Shown here piece after piece: positions 35,199 to 45,886 of a stretch of 64,000 nt of DNA. The DNA is taken from the NCBI GenBank assembly GCA_031310005.1, contig CM062383.1, forward strand, positions 2,046,001 through 2,110,000. The letters run 5' to 3'. Numbering within the stretch: the first letter of the stretch is position 1; each line of letters begins with the position of its first letter. A program made the position numbers and the translations under genes. The notes under the pieces were generated by a model. It was not told the origin of the DNA, ran no database searches, and saw only the letters and a program-made list of their open reading frames with translations. The stretch is from Dactylellina haptotyla. Taxonomy: Eukaryota; Ascomycota; Orbiliomycetes; Orbiliales; Orbiliaceae.

Positions 35199-35645
35199 AT
35201 GCGATCTATTCTGTTCAGCTTCTTGACTGGTTATGCATTGCTAAGCTCTGCCGCATCAATTCCAGTTAAACCCCAGGATTTGGGGATTGGAAAAAAGGTA
35301 CGTTTACATGATCGAGTTTCAAACCAATAATTATGCGCCCCCGCCAATATGAGTAGCTACTAAGCTTTAAAGAAACCGATACAGCTTGCGGAGATCAAGG
35401 AACCCGCATTCATTAAGGACCCCACCGTACCGCGAATCGCGAAGAGGGCAGAAACCCCTGACCCGAAACCGATTAATGTCCCATCATCAGAGCCCAGTAA
35501 TGATGAGTTAGAGTTACTGAGTTGCTGCTTGGGTCTCTCCGAAACAGATACAGTAACATGTAACGCTATCACATGCCAAGTCGCATTTGAACTTGTTATC
35601 AAGAAATTGAATGAGGTTCAACCTGCTATGCCGGTCGAGGCTTAA
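35199..35645 (+). CDS. Small secreted protein, CC-C-C motif family, member 2
   Basis: Two exons, 35199..35297 and 35385..35645 (119 residues); donor gtacgt, acceptor acag, phase 0. The signal peptide MRSILFSFLTGYALLSSAAS closely resembles that of member 3 (MRSSIIFNILAVYAIS). The mature N-terminus is Pro/Lys-rich with a Lys-Arg pair (IAKRAET) ahead of the cysteine block; the block is LLSCC, 10 residues, CNAITC, then QVAFEL. The intron falls shortly after the signal peptide, the same place as in member 3, supporting common descent. Secreted; function unknown. Confidence 0.72.
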
Positions 35646-37219
35646 TTGTGAGGCTGCGAGGTCTCTGTTACTTCCACACATATTCTTCCAAAAAATCATC
35701 TTTACTATATCATTCATATCATTTCTCTTATCCTTATGGTATTATTTTCCATATCCTTTACGACTTTCCGATCGAAAGCATAAACTATGTTTCGAGTATA
35801 TATATCATTCCATATCATTTCTTCCGATATCATTACAATATCCTTATGTCTCTTGTATATATCAGTATTCTTCACCTTCTCTTTGCATGGCGGTGGGAAA
35901 TTATTTTTCAGATTCTGAACAACATCAAGTTTCTAAAAAGTTTATTATCAATGTATATTATAAAGCCTGAACATCTACAGAGATGTCGAGATAGAACCTC
36001 ATTAGTAATTAGACACGGATATACGAATATAATTGAGTATCCTTCCTTTGTTTGGAAAATCTAGCATATATTTAAAGTAGAGATATTTTAGCGCGCAACA
36101 TAGATATTCTGCTAAATGTGAGATGATGCTCGACATTGGTCCCGTTAACGTTAACCCCAACTCTGGTTGAAGCTTACTTGACGAGAAGTAAGGTGCGCTA
36201 CAAGAAATGAAAAACATTGAGCTCAAGCAGGGGTAGAAATTCGAAACGAAAAGCTTAAGTGTTTCTCATGCGGGTTTGATGGCTAGAAGTTGATTTATTC
36301 CGCGCCCAGGCCAAATATGGTTGGTAAATGACCGGTAATGCCTATTTGAAGTTCATGGATATGGTACACTAGTCGCGGTTTCTAAATTTTGTTAGTTCGT
36401 CTCAACCATGCAGCAGTGTGTGCGATAATATTTATTGGCGCTGGAAGGGACTGATTCGAGTAGCAAGGCCCTCGGGACATATTTGAAATTACTCCTTGTG
36501 GTTTAATATCAGCATGCCCGGCAGACGATGTCAGCTCCTGCGGTTGCGAATATGTCCTCTAGGCCCGTGGAGCAATTCTGGAAAAAATACCTAACAAAAG
36601 CCTCCTTCGAAGTTCGCCTTGCAAGGGAGAATTAAACGGGGTCCCAATTGTTCTAGAATTCCTCACGGCTCGGCGTAAAACACTTGTCGCCTTGGAATGG
36701 GAATTTTGTGTTATCCGTAATCTCGAAATTTATGCGGGAAGCTGCCATAACCCCTTGCTTTGAAATCCAGGCACTGCAACTGCATTTCTAAGACCCCGCA
36801 TGAAGAATTTACGGGGTGGACGGTTAAGATTGCCCTGCACTCAAAAAGAAATGCTGCAGGACTTAGTCTTTGAGAGAAAGAAATTTCGCGATAGTCGAGG
36901 GGTATTGAAGTTCTAATGTTGTATATGGTAGCGGACGGTATAAAACTGGCCAGAGATCGCCATGATGCTGTACTTTTTTCCCTTCTATCATCAGTATTCT
37001 ACAGTCTTCAGCACTTCGCTCTTTATCTTTTCGTTTGTAGCCTGTCTTTTCTCTGTGGCCTGGTGTCCAGTTACTTTATCTTCTTGATTGTCTTATCATT
37101 ATTACATAATTTTTGCCATTTTTATATTATTTTTCCAGATATCCAGTATATCGAAACAGATCACAGCCTAGTTGAATCTCCCAGGTATTCTTTGCTATCC
37201 TCGATCTAAAATAATCAAG
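35646..37219. other. AT-rich gap between secreted-family genes
   Basis: 1.57 kb with no supportable gene. A TATA-like TATAAAA at 36939-36945 lies about 280 bp upstream of member 3. Other frames are Tyr/Ile/Phe-rich translations of AT-rich DNA. Confidence 0.4.
36939..36945 (+). promoter_or_regulatory. TATA-like element upstream of member 3
   Basis: TATAAAA about 280 bp before the start codon at 37220. Its use is not shown. Confidence 0.3.
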
Positions 37220-38329
37220 ATGCGCTCTTCCATCATTTTCAACATTTTGGCCGTTTACGCCATCTCTGCCGCTGCCGTGCCGGTCGGCAACACTGGCGAG
37301 AAGATACAGACAACCTCCCAGGATGCTGTAAGTGCCGTGGTGACGGAATCTCCAAATTCACTGACATGACACTAATTGGTTGGTAATAGAAACCCGAGAG
37401 CCTTGTGGGTACCGCCGTGGATATCACCCAGGAAGCCGCAAAAGGAAATGTAGACTTTGCGAAGGTATCGCAACTACTCCGATTGAAGCTGGTCAGCGAC
37501 CTCACGAGCGCGGAAGAGAAGAAAGCTAGTATTTCCCTCTCAAAGGTGGAGCTGCAATGCTGCTTTGATGCGGTTAAGGACACGCCCACCTGCGCCCTCG
37601 ACAAGTGTCTGGAAGCTATCGCTAGAACGCAAGCTACGCATGTCGACGTGAATGGTGATGCGATGTCCCTTGTGAACTCGGACATCATAGGGGAGGCTGT
37701 CAAGTTGTTGAATGCGGACACATTGATTTCTTCCAAGCCTGATGCCCCGTCGACAGAGGAACCCAAGATGGTCCCCGGGGCTGTTGATGGCAGTACAATC
37801 GCGCAGCCCGTCGATGGGCTGACATCGAAGGCTGGTCTTAGCACTGGTAAGTCTGAATCACTAAATCTGGAGAGGGAGAAAGAAAAAACGAACAAGCAAT
37901 GGCTAACTGAAGATAAAAACGATAGATAACTTGCTACCATTGCCTGTGAATGGTCTCCTCGGTGGAGACGTGACAAAGAAACTGCCAGTAGGGTTACCAG
38001 TTGGACTTTCCAAGAGACAACAGCCGAAGACTTACGTCAACAAGATCGAGCAAACTTGGACCGCAAAGATGATCAAGGGTTTCAAGCACGTATGCGATAA
38101 GGCCAAGGCCTTCACGACCAAGGCGAAGACTGCTGATGGAGCAGCAAAGATCAAGTCTCTGCCAGCTGCGAAGGTCAATACCTATGCAGTCAAGCCGCTG
38201 GCCAAGGCCAAGGTCACCCAGAAGGTCAATATCAAGGCTGCTGGTCCGAGCTATCGCGCGCGAGTTCAGAGCCGACCACAGCGAGTCGCCGTCGCCCAGG
38301 TTACTCCCAGCGCTGCGAAGCACTACTAG
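37220..38329 (+). CDS. Secreted protein, CC-C-C motif family, member 3, with basic C-terminal extension
   Basis: Three exons, 37220..37327, 37390..37846 and 37926..38329 (322 residues); donors both gtaagt, acceptors atag and atag. A signal peptide of about 19-20 residues is followed by a helical region, the cysteine block (LQCC, 9 residues, CALDKC, LEAI) at about residues 93-107, and DIIGEAVKLL. The part encoded by exon 3 is unlike the other members: after LSKRQQP (a likely Kex2 site) come 110 residues very rich in Lys, Ala and Val with a single Cys, such as AKAFTTKAKTADGAAK. If cleaved, this would release a strongly basic peptide. The frame would stop soon after 37846 if the second intron were retained, giving a shorter form; alternative splicing is possible but unproven. 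Confidence 0.7.
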
Positions 38330-39183
38330 ACGCATTCAGTTTCCCCCAATGCATGGATAGATACCTGAGATGAGTTCACGACAGGCGGTCTGTTTTGAAT
38401 ACTGGGCATTTGTTTTGTTTTGTTTGTTTGTCAGTTCACGGCGGGGGTTATCAGTGCATATATTTCTATTTTATTTCTTTTGTAATTGTATTTAGCGGCG
38501 GGATTGCAAATATAACTACGTCAGTCTGATATAAACGTGCACTTGAAATATGGTGAAGATGTTGGCATGCGTTGGCGATGTTGGAGTCTCGCCAACTTGG
38601 GTGCATCCTTGCAGCTTACACCTCTCCCAACTACATATATGCATATACAAGACCGGACTATAGACTCTATCCAACCGGTCATGATGGTTGATAAATAATA
38701 CACACGGCGTCTAGGCTGCCGCTGGCAAGTGCACGAGGCTCCACCGACCGGACGTATCTGACGGCGCGCTATTAGAAATCTTCGTCCTCCGCTTCGAGCT
38801 CGGGCTGGCATGGCTCCTCAGCCCCCAGCCCCATGGCCCCCAGCACCCCTGCCGGAGCCGTCCTTGCCGTTTCTTAGCATGCATCGAGCTGCTAATCTTA
38901 GCAGTGTTAATTCAATTAATTCGCAAGCTTGTGGAGAGCACAAACCTGGTAGCCTTCCTTCTTTCCCGTTTCAACCGCAACAATGCTCTTGTCCGGCTTA
39001 TATTATCAGCATCACCGGCTCCATCGTTGTCGCGGCGGCTGTCCTCCTCCTCCTCCTCCTCCTTCTCCATCGCTCGTGCCTCCATCGCTCCACCCGCCGT
39101 AGCCTCTCCTCCGCCCCTTCAATTGACCTGTTTGTACCTTCTATAGCTGTAGTTGGAATTGTATACCCCGCGCGTGCTTCGAA
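38330..39183. other. Intergenic region, no gene seen
   Basis: Contains the 3' flank of member 3 and the promoter of the next gene. A (TCC)n run lies at about 39041-39064. GC content rises again here. Confidence 0.45.
39041..39064. repeat. (TCC)n trinucleotide run
   Basis: About seven or eight TCC units, 120 bp upstream of the start codon at 39184. Confidence 0.8.
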
Positions 39184-40696
39184 ATGTCGATGATGAAACA
39201 TATGATCGCGCACATGCAGCAGCGCCGCGTGCCCACTTTCCCATCCTTCCCCGCCGCGCACCAGCCCACCTACGACCTCGCCTACAAGCACTTCTACCAC
39301 GGCCAATTCGCGACCTCCTCTGCCACCCTGCTCTCCATCCCCAGCGAGTTCAACAACTACCCGGCCTACGTCATCCTCCGCGTGCGCACCTTACTCACCC
39401 AGGGCTACTACCACAACGCGATCCGGGTGCTCTACGAGAATGTCGAGGTCATTGACGAGAAGGAGCAGGAGGTCGTCGCCAAGGACGAGAAGCTGGACGC
39501 CGGCGAGGAGATGATGCGGGATACTTGGAATTTGTGGATCAGATTGCTGTACTGGGACGAAGAAGGGATGTCGGAGAGTAGGCTGAAAGAAGGCGCCGCG
39601 GAGGCACAAAAGGCCTGGAAGGCCTGGTGCGAGTGGACGCAGATCGAGACCTACACCGAGGTGCACGTAAGGAGGCCCTTTCGACGCATATTTGAAGCCC
39701 AATTGCTAAATCCAGAAACGTTGGCAGAGCCTGCTCTACGAACTGATCCACCACCTCTCGCCGAACACCTTTAACCTTCCACCCCGCGAATGGATCGGAA
39801 ACACCGACAGCCTGATCGCCTTCCACATGGACTCGCAGGCCTTCACCTCCACACTCGCCATCCTGCAGGTTCGCAACAGAGTCCTCGACCCGAAGGACCC
39901 CACCTTCACCAACATCATGCTCGAATACTTCCCCCACCTCGCCGCCCACCCGGAGATCAAGCTCGTAGAAGCGCGCACCCGCCTCATCCTGCACGATATA
40001 TACATGTCCACAGGCAACATTGAGCTCGCTACAGAAAAACTCTCGGAAATAGAAGACTGCCTGAAAGCTGACTCGGAGATGCATCCGGGCGAGGAAGGCC
40101 GCGGGGTAGATCTCCGCTGGCTCGTGCGCTTCTACAAGCTATCCCTACCGTCCAAGACGAGCCGGATGACGGACGAAGACCGGCTGGCTAAATTGTCCGC
40201 ATTGGCGCACGAGGCCGTGAGTCGGGACATTCCGCAGTTTCAATTGAAGGCCCTCCACCAGCTAGCGATTATATACTTGCGCAACAGGAACTTTGCGAGC
40301 TTCGCACCTCCCGAGACGGAGTTTGTGGTCAAAGGGCAGAAATACGGCCAGCCCGCGAAGATGTGGCGACAGCATTTACGACAGATGTTTGAGAATTTCC
40401 CGGCCCCGGAACACCCACAGTCTGAGGAGTTTTTGGCGACGTTTACGAGCATTATGGAGAGTGTGGATTGGAGTAAGGATTCAGAGAAGAGTGGCGGTGG
40501 GGTCATCGGCGTGGGATTAGGATTGGTGGTGTGGACTGGAGTGGCTGAGATGATCGTAGGAATCGAAGAAAGCTGGAAATCAAAAGCGAAGAGACTGGTA
40601 GAGAAAATTAAAGCGGAAGAAGGCACGACGGGGTCAAAGGTAGATAAAGATGGGTTGAGCAGGGGACTCAGGAAGTTGTGGGACGATACGCCGTGA
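39184..40696 (+). CDS. Unknown helical-repeat-like protein
   Basis: Two exons, 39184..39666 and 39716..40696 (487 residues); donor gtaagg, branch tgctaa, acceptor ccag, and the joined EVH-KRWQSLLYELIHHLS is continuous. The protein is almost entirely alpha-helical in appearance. Segments such as YDLAYKHFYHGQFATSSATL, LRVRTLLTQGYYHNAIRVLY and RLILHDIYMSTGNIELATEK resemble tetratricopeptide repeats (Tyr/Gly and Ala at TPR-like spacing), suggesting a scaffold in a larger complex. A hydrophobic stretch GVIGVGLGLVVWTGVAEMIV lies near residue 440. I considered TRAPPC12-like but saw no decisive motif. No signal peptide. Convergent with the alkyltransferase gene (213 bp between stops). Confidence 0.75.
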
Positions 40697-40909
40697 TTGA
40701 TTTGCTCTTTTAGTTTGTTCAGATATCCCCAGGTAAAACGAAAAGCTTGTTTATGATTTATGTCTTTTGGAATCATGCCTCCCTTTTTTTTTCGTCTTTT
40801 TTTTTTTGGTAGATTCACTCGTTTTATTTTAGATGTAAAAGATACCTCATACCATTTCATTACAGCATCGTCATTATTATATTATTATTACATTCTGAAG
40901 AAAACGAAC

Positions 40910-41610
40910 TCAAACGCTGAAGTCTTTCCAGATCCTTTCTTTCTCTCTGATGAAACCCTTCTGGTCAAATTCGACACCTTCGTCCTTGAGCAGGTCGAGT
41001 TTCTTCTCGATGTTTACTCCACTAGGGGCATCATTCCAATCACCCATGAAACCACCAACGTAGCCTGTGGTAGCGATTACTCTATGACAGGGAACATCTG
41101 GAGCGTATGGGTTGCGACGGAGGGCGGTTCCTACGCCTCTCGGCGAGGAGGCGAGAGCGGCGGATAGATGTGCGTAGGTTGTGATTTTGCCTGGTGGGAT
41201 CTGTAGCAGGAGAGCATATACTTTCTTCAAAACCGTTAGCATGCAACCCAAACCAGAACAAATAACCTCTATTTAAAAAGGAAGCAGTGACCTACTTTCT
41301 GATACTCGGTAATAGTAGTATCCTCGGGAATCTCAAAAGTGTTCTCAGGATGTGCCGGACCGATGTCAATATCCTTCGTCTGCTTTGTAGTGGTAGCAGC
41401 GGTAGCAGTAGTGCTACCTTTCTTCGTCGACATGGCTTTCAAACTTTTCGAGCTGGAAGGGAGAGTAACAGGCGCCCACTGGACGGCTTTAGAGCCTTTC
41501 TTCCCAGCAGGAGCAGGGGTTGCGATAGAGACGTTCATCCCGCAGGCGGTAGCCGTCGCCTTTTTGGAGGCACGCGACGGCAGCGAGGAGAGCGTCCTGA
41601 CAGCAGGCAT
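40910..41610 (-). CDS. O6-alkylguanine-DNA alkyltransferase
   Basis: Two exons on the minus strand, 41610..41296 and 41224..40910 (209 residues); donor gtaggt, acceptor gaag. The protein repairs O6-alkylguanine by moving the alkyl group to its own cysteine, a suicide reaction in the nucleus. Seen: TEYQ-KKVYALLLQIPPGKITTYAHL (the junction falls inside it), GVGTALRRNPY, and the active-site VPCHRVI with C151, H152 and R153, then GFMGDW and KKLDLLKDEGVEF. All are family hallmarks. The first 85 or so residues are a Ser/Thr/Lys/Ala-rich low-complexity extension without homology that I can see. As the active cysteine is present it should be a true alkyltransferase, not an alkyltransferase-like (ATL) protein, which lacks the cysteine. 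Confidence 0.94.
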
Positions 41611-42136
41611 GTTTACTGAATACGGAGAGTGCGAATTGGGGTCTACGCTTTCAAAAAAGGCCTTCTCACATCGCAGATATCTACGGTGGGTATATATAAG
41701 GATGAGGGAACGGGGAGATGAAGGGACGGGACAGATTACTCAGCAGGAGGGCGAGCTCGAAGGGAGCGCCTTGACGTGACTCAAAACGCGCTGCACTCGC
41801 CCGATCACACGTTCCACACGCAGCCGAATTTAGTCCCGATGCGGTTTAGCGCTGTGTTGCATTTTGATGCCGGAAACTGCGTTGTTGGGGCCGGTGAGAT
41901 CATAATTAGGTTAACCGGCGTGGGTGATTGGCCGCGTAATGACATCAGAGCATTGTAAGGCCCGTCTGCCGCACATCCCCTTCAACTTTGTTATAAATAG
42001 CTGAACTCTGGCCGGAATATCTCTCTCACTCTTACGACATCATCTATCGTTCGGAAAATTAGAAGCAGCAAAATAAAATCAATACTTTTTTAAAAATATT
42101 TGTAAAGTCAATACCAACCGAAAAGAAATCATCAAT
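41611..42136. promoter_or_regulatory. Divergent promoter region
   Basis: A 526-bp interval between the alkyltransferase (-) and the small protein gene (+). TATAAATAG at 41992-42000 faces the plus-strand gene. GC-rich to about 41950, then AT-rich leader. Confidence 0.5.
41992..42000 (+). promoter_or_regulatory. TATA box of the small-protein gene
   Basis: TATAAATAG, 137 bp before the ATG at 42137, followed by C/T/A-rich leader (ctctctcactctt). Position and word fit a fungal TATA box. Confidence 0.5.
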
Positions 42137-42564
42137 ATGCCTCTCATCACCAGCCTTCAGAACCCTCTTACCAAAGACAAGGTAGTCCACCCCGAAAGAA
42201 ATACCATTGCTTGGTGTAAATCCTTCTCTTGAAAACAAAAAAAGTCTAACATGAGAAACAATAACAGCACTCTAAAGAGCCAGAGCGTTCCGGCGCCGAG
42301 TCTCCACCTCCAGAAACCCAATCCTCAAAACAGATGGGTGCTCCTAGTTCCGGTACGTTTTCGTCAATACACCGCATCATGAAAAGTAAGAAAAAGATCT
42401 AACAACAAAATCAATGATACCCAGGTCAAACCACCGACACAGACCAGAAGCAAAAGAACGAGGAGTTTCTCCGAAGCCTCCCCAGCAATCCACCGGTAGC
42501 CCCAATGGACGCTACCGCTGATGCGAAGACCCGCAAGCCGGGTGCCCCGCTTGATGGGTTGTAA
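42137..42564 (+). CDS. Small hydrophilic protein of 89 residues
   Basis: Three exons, 42137..42181, 42268..42352 and 42425..42564, too short to stand out individually. Donors gtagtc and gtacgt; acceptors acag (after branch tctaac) and ccag. The joined product runs MPLITSLQNPLTKDK, HSKEPERSGAESPPPETQ, then GQTTDTDQKQKNEEFLRSLP and ends RKPGAPLDGL. It is hydrophilic, Pro/Gln/Ser-rich and lacks a signal peptide, membrane segment or cysteine. FLRSLPSNPPVAPMD looks like a conserved linear motif. I do not recognise it. Support comes from the phase agreement of three exons, the upstream TATA box and the clean stop; the choice of the aacag rather than aaag acceptor for exon 2 is what keeps the frame open. 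Confidence 0.6.
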
Positions 42565-43428
42565 ATTAGAAAGAATACGACATGAGATGATATGACACGA
42601 TAAATAGTATCGAATTGAATTGTTCACACATGTAAATCGGGTGTTTTCCATTCGTTGTGCAAATGTATACTTGTTTCCTTCTAGTGATATCAATTACAAA
42701 CCCTCTAGCATAGCTTGTCGGTCCAGAAATACTATCGAACCGTTAACGTTTCCTGTCCTTTTTCATTTCGAATTCTCCATCTTCGGTGCATAGTATAGTA
42801 TACAAACGTAACCTGACGACAGATGATCGGGAACAACAGAGATTAACATCAATACCGACTTCATAAAGGAGTGTGATAATTTATATACAAACCACCCCGA
42901 CTTTGTCTCGTAAACCAAACACTTAGGAGTAGCCCGCCTTCAACCTTTTGAATAAACACGGAGGGGGCAAAAAAAAAAAGATATATATGTATAACTCCCA
43001 TAACCAGAAACTACCTGTGTAAGTAAATAAAAAAGATGATAAAACAGCAAATCCCACCCGGAGCTAGCTTGAATAATACCGCGAGAAAAAGAGAAGCAAA
43101 AAGGGAATGTGTGTTTGCTGTTATCGGCTAAGGGCTGGAAAGGAAATAGTGAAACATATAAACAAAAAGAAATGAAGGAATTTCATCAGCAAAGTATCAG
43201 CTCTATATAGCAATGAAAGACCAAAATTGATATCACGGGAAGAATGTGAACAGAAAGGATAACTGGGGGTACAAATGAAACCAAACAAAACAGATGACGC
43301 TATCAACGGATAAAAAAAGGGTCAACCTCGCAGTTATATTTGCCACTCAAGAAATGTTTAGACGACAAAGGGAATAATGAATTGGAAAGAGAAAAAAAGG
43401 AACAAAAACAAGGGCAATATGGGGAACG
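42565..43428. other. Convergent intergenic region, no gene seen
   Basis: 864 bp of A-rich sequence forming the 3' flanks of the small-protein gene (+) and SIP5 (-). It has homopolymer A near 42969-42979 and several purine runs. No gene seen. Confidence 0.5.
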
Positions 43429-45886
43429 CTATGCAGTCTCTTGACCTATTCGTACACTCTCGTGCCTCACCCCGGTCTTGGAATCCGCAGTATCTGGTTC
43501 TTCCGTCGCCTTGCCGTTCTCATTCTGCGATCCCTTCTCTTCGTCCTTTTTACCCTCTCCAGTAGTAATGGTAGGAATGATATTTTCAATATGCTCGGGC
43601 TGCTTGCCCTTCCCAGCGACAGCATTATTCGGATTGTCGTCTTCAGCCTCCATGAGCGTCTGTGCTAGGCTCTGGAAGTTGAACATTGGCTCCGTGCCGT
43701 CTTCGTCATCGCTGTTTCCACCGGCTTCTGGTTCCTTCATGCTTGATGCGGAAGAGGAAACATCCGAAGTAGCTCTGTGAATTTTTATATGATGGGATGC
43801 CGCTGAAAATCCAATTGTAGGAGATGACTGTCCTTCCTCACTTTTTCTTGTAATAGAAGAAGTGTCGAGCTTGCCGGCGAGGCCCTTCCCTTTTCCTACG
43901 TCCACGCTTCTTCTTGCTTCTGGTGCTGAGGTTGCAAGTCTTGCGGCCGCATTCCGCTCAGCATCGGCCTGTTCTTTAGCTTCTTTTACCTTCCTCTCTT
44001 TTTCTTCCTTCTTCTTTCTATCTTCTTCCTCCGCCAAGCTCAACCGGATCGCCTCCATCAACATCATCTCCTCCAAATCAACCATCCTCGCCCGTCTCAA
44101 TGCATTGTGTAACGCACTTGGTGGGTTTCCAGAAGGAACAGGCATAGCGCCAGTCGTAGCATGGTGCTGCTGCTGCTGCTGCTGCTGGGGTTGCTGCTGG
44201 GGCTCTGGCATGGATATACTCGTGGTACTCGCCGCTGCCGCAGGGGTAGCGTTCCCGCTACCGCCGTTCGGTGTGATCGAGCTACTCGAATTATTCATTC
44301 GACGCAATATCCTCCTCGAAGAAAATGGATTGCTGCTACTGCTGCTGCTCTGGTTATTCATATTGTTCATCAGATATGCCGCGGTGTGTAAGGCTGTTGC
44401 AGCGGCTGCCCGTCGGGCAGCCTGGTTCTTGGCATGTGCAAGCTTTGTCGCCCAGTCTGGTCGGATTCTATCGGTTGTGATGACTTCCGGGGCGTTGACC
44501 GCATATGTCTTGTTACGACGAGTGCCGTTTGGTGTGCCGGGCAGCGAGGAAGTCGAAGATGTCGTGGAATTGTAGGATAGTGGAGAGTGTTGCTGAACGG
44601 AGTACGGGTGGCTCTGGTTCGCATAAACGAGACCGCGTTTCCACGGCAGAGGTGTGAATACGACCCCAAATTCGGGTTGTTTGCAGAATGGGCAGGATGC
44701 AGGCTCGGAAACTAGTTGGTCACCTGCGTGGGCTCGTCTATCCTGATCTGCAGGTTGCGGGGTTGGCGAATTTGGCGGGGAGTGTTCAGGAACGTGGGGA
44801 TCTGCTCGTTTTATCTGCACAAAGCACTCGGAACATATGGGCTGATCGCAGCAGCGGGTTTTATTCAAATGCGGTGGGTAGTATAAGAAGCAGATGGGGC
44901 ACTCCGATGCATTTTCGTATAATACAGCTTCCATCGGTCTATTATTCACAGTCCTTGATGGGATGTTCGTCTCTACGGGTGCGGTGTTCGATGAAGAGCT
45001 ACTCCTGGAGAATCCTAAGGTCTTAGAACGGGGTCTCGTAAAGCCAGCCAGAGGTGAAGAAGAGAGGGAAAGACTCGACAACCGTCCGGTGGAGGATGAG
45101 GGGGAAGCATCGGAGCCGTACGATTGGGATCTCGACCGTGAGGCCATAGGCACTGTGAGGCGGGTTAGATCCTCTGATGTGGTAGATGGTTTAGTTGGAG
45201 ATGGTGGAACGGGTGCATCGGCGTCCGGTATCGGTTGCAAGTGAGCTGCAGCGACAAGCTGGGCGTCGGTCCAATCGTCCTCGTGGTCCGGTAATCCTCT
45301 CCAGAAGGGGGCCAGCCGTCTTTCGATCTGTGATGTATGAATACGGTATTATAATCCTGAAATTCTGATAGAGTGGGTGGACACAAGGAATCAAACGGCT
45401 TACCTGCAACTGCCGTACAATCTTTAGATTGTAATCTTCAACACCTGTGTACACTCCAACGGTGACAAGGTATCCGCCTGTAAACGCCAATTAACACCAT
45501 TCCATATCATCACGTGAGATAACAATGGGAGGTATATACATACCATCAATACTCTCTTCAGCCATACTCCTTTCTCGCTCCTTTTCTCGCTCTTTCTTCT
45601 TCTCGGCTTCTCTTTCAGCTCTCCTTTCCTCTCTCGATTTGTAGGGTCCTTCATCTCGTTCTCTTTCCCGCTCTCTGTGACTATGATTTAAGCTCAGTCC
45701 AAGTAACGCAGCTTCGAAATTCTCGCCTCGGTGTCGCCTGCCGAGTCTCAGCGACGAACTTCCGGAACGCTCCATCTCTGGCGCAAAGGACGAGGAGGAG
45801 GGCCCGGAGAAGCTGCGCGAATTGCGGTGGTGATGATGCGGGGGAGGCGAGGCCCCCCTGCTCTCCTTTGTCGATGTGTTTCCCAT
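43429..45886 (-). CDS. SIP5: SIP5-like zinc-finger protein
   Basis: Three exons on the minus strand, 45886..45544, 45477..45404 and 45327..43429 (771 residues); donors gtatgt and gtaagc, acceptors acag and acag. Yeast Sip5 interacts with the Snf1 kinase and the Reg1/Glc7 phosphatase, linking it to glucose signalling. Seen: MGNTSTK, an N-myristoylation context (Gly-2); a charged ERERERDEG and EREKERE coiled region; [38 protein letters not shown] across the junctions (conserved block); a RING-like cysteine block, ECPICF, TRCCDQPICSECF at about residues 281-310, with a later CPFCKQPEFGV; then FTPLPWKRGLVYA. The C-terminal half carries polyGln (plus-strand 44164-44200), Ser runs and DLEEMMLMEAIRLSLAEEED. 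Large, low-complexity tails are usual in filamentous-fungal SIP5. Confidence 0.9.

Noticed and set aside
39184-40696. TRAPPC12 identity for the helical protein
   Set aside because: TPR-like helices are compatible but no diagnostic motif was seen, so it is left as unknown.
43862-44575. Long Leu/Ala/Ser-rich plus-strand frame
   Set aside because: Antisense shadow of the SIP5 low-complexity exon.
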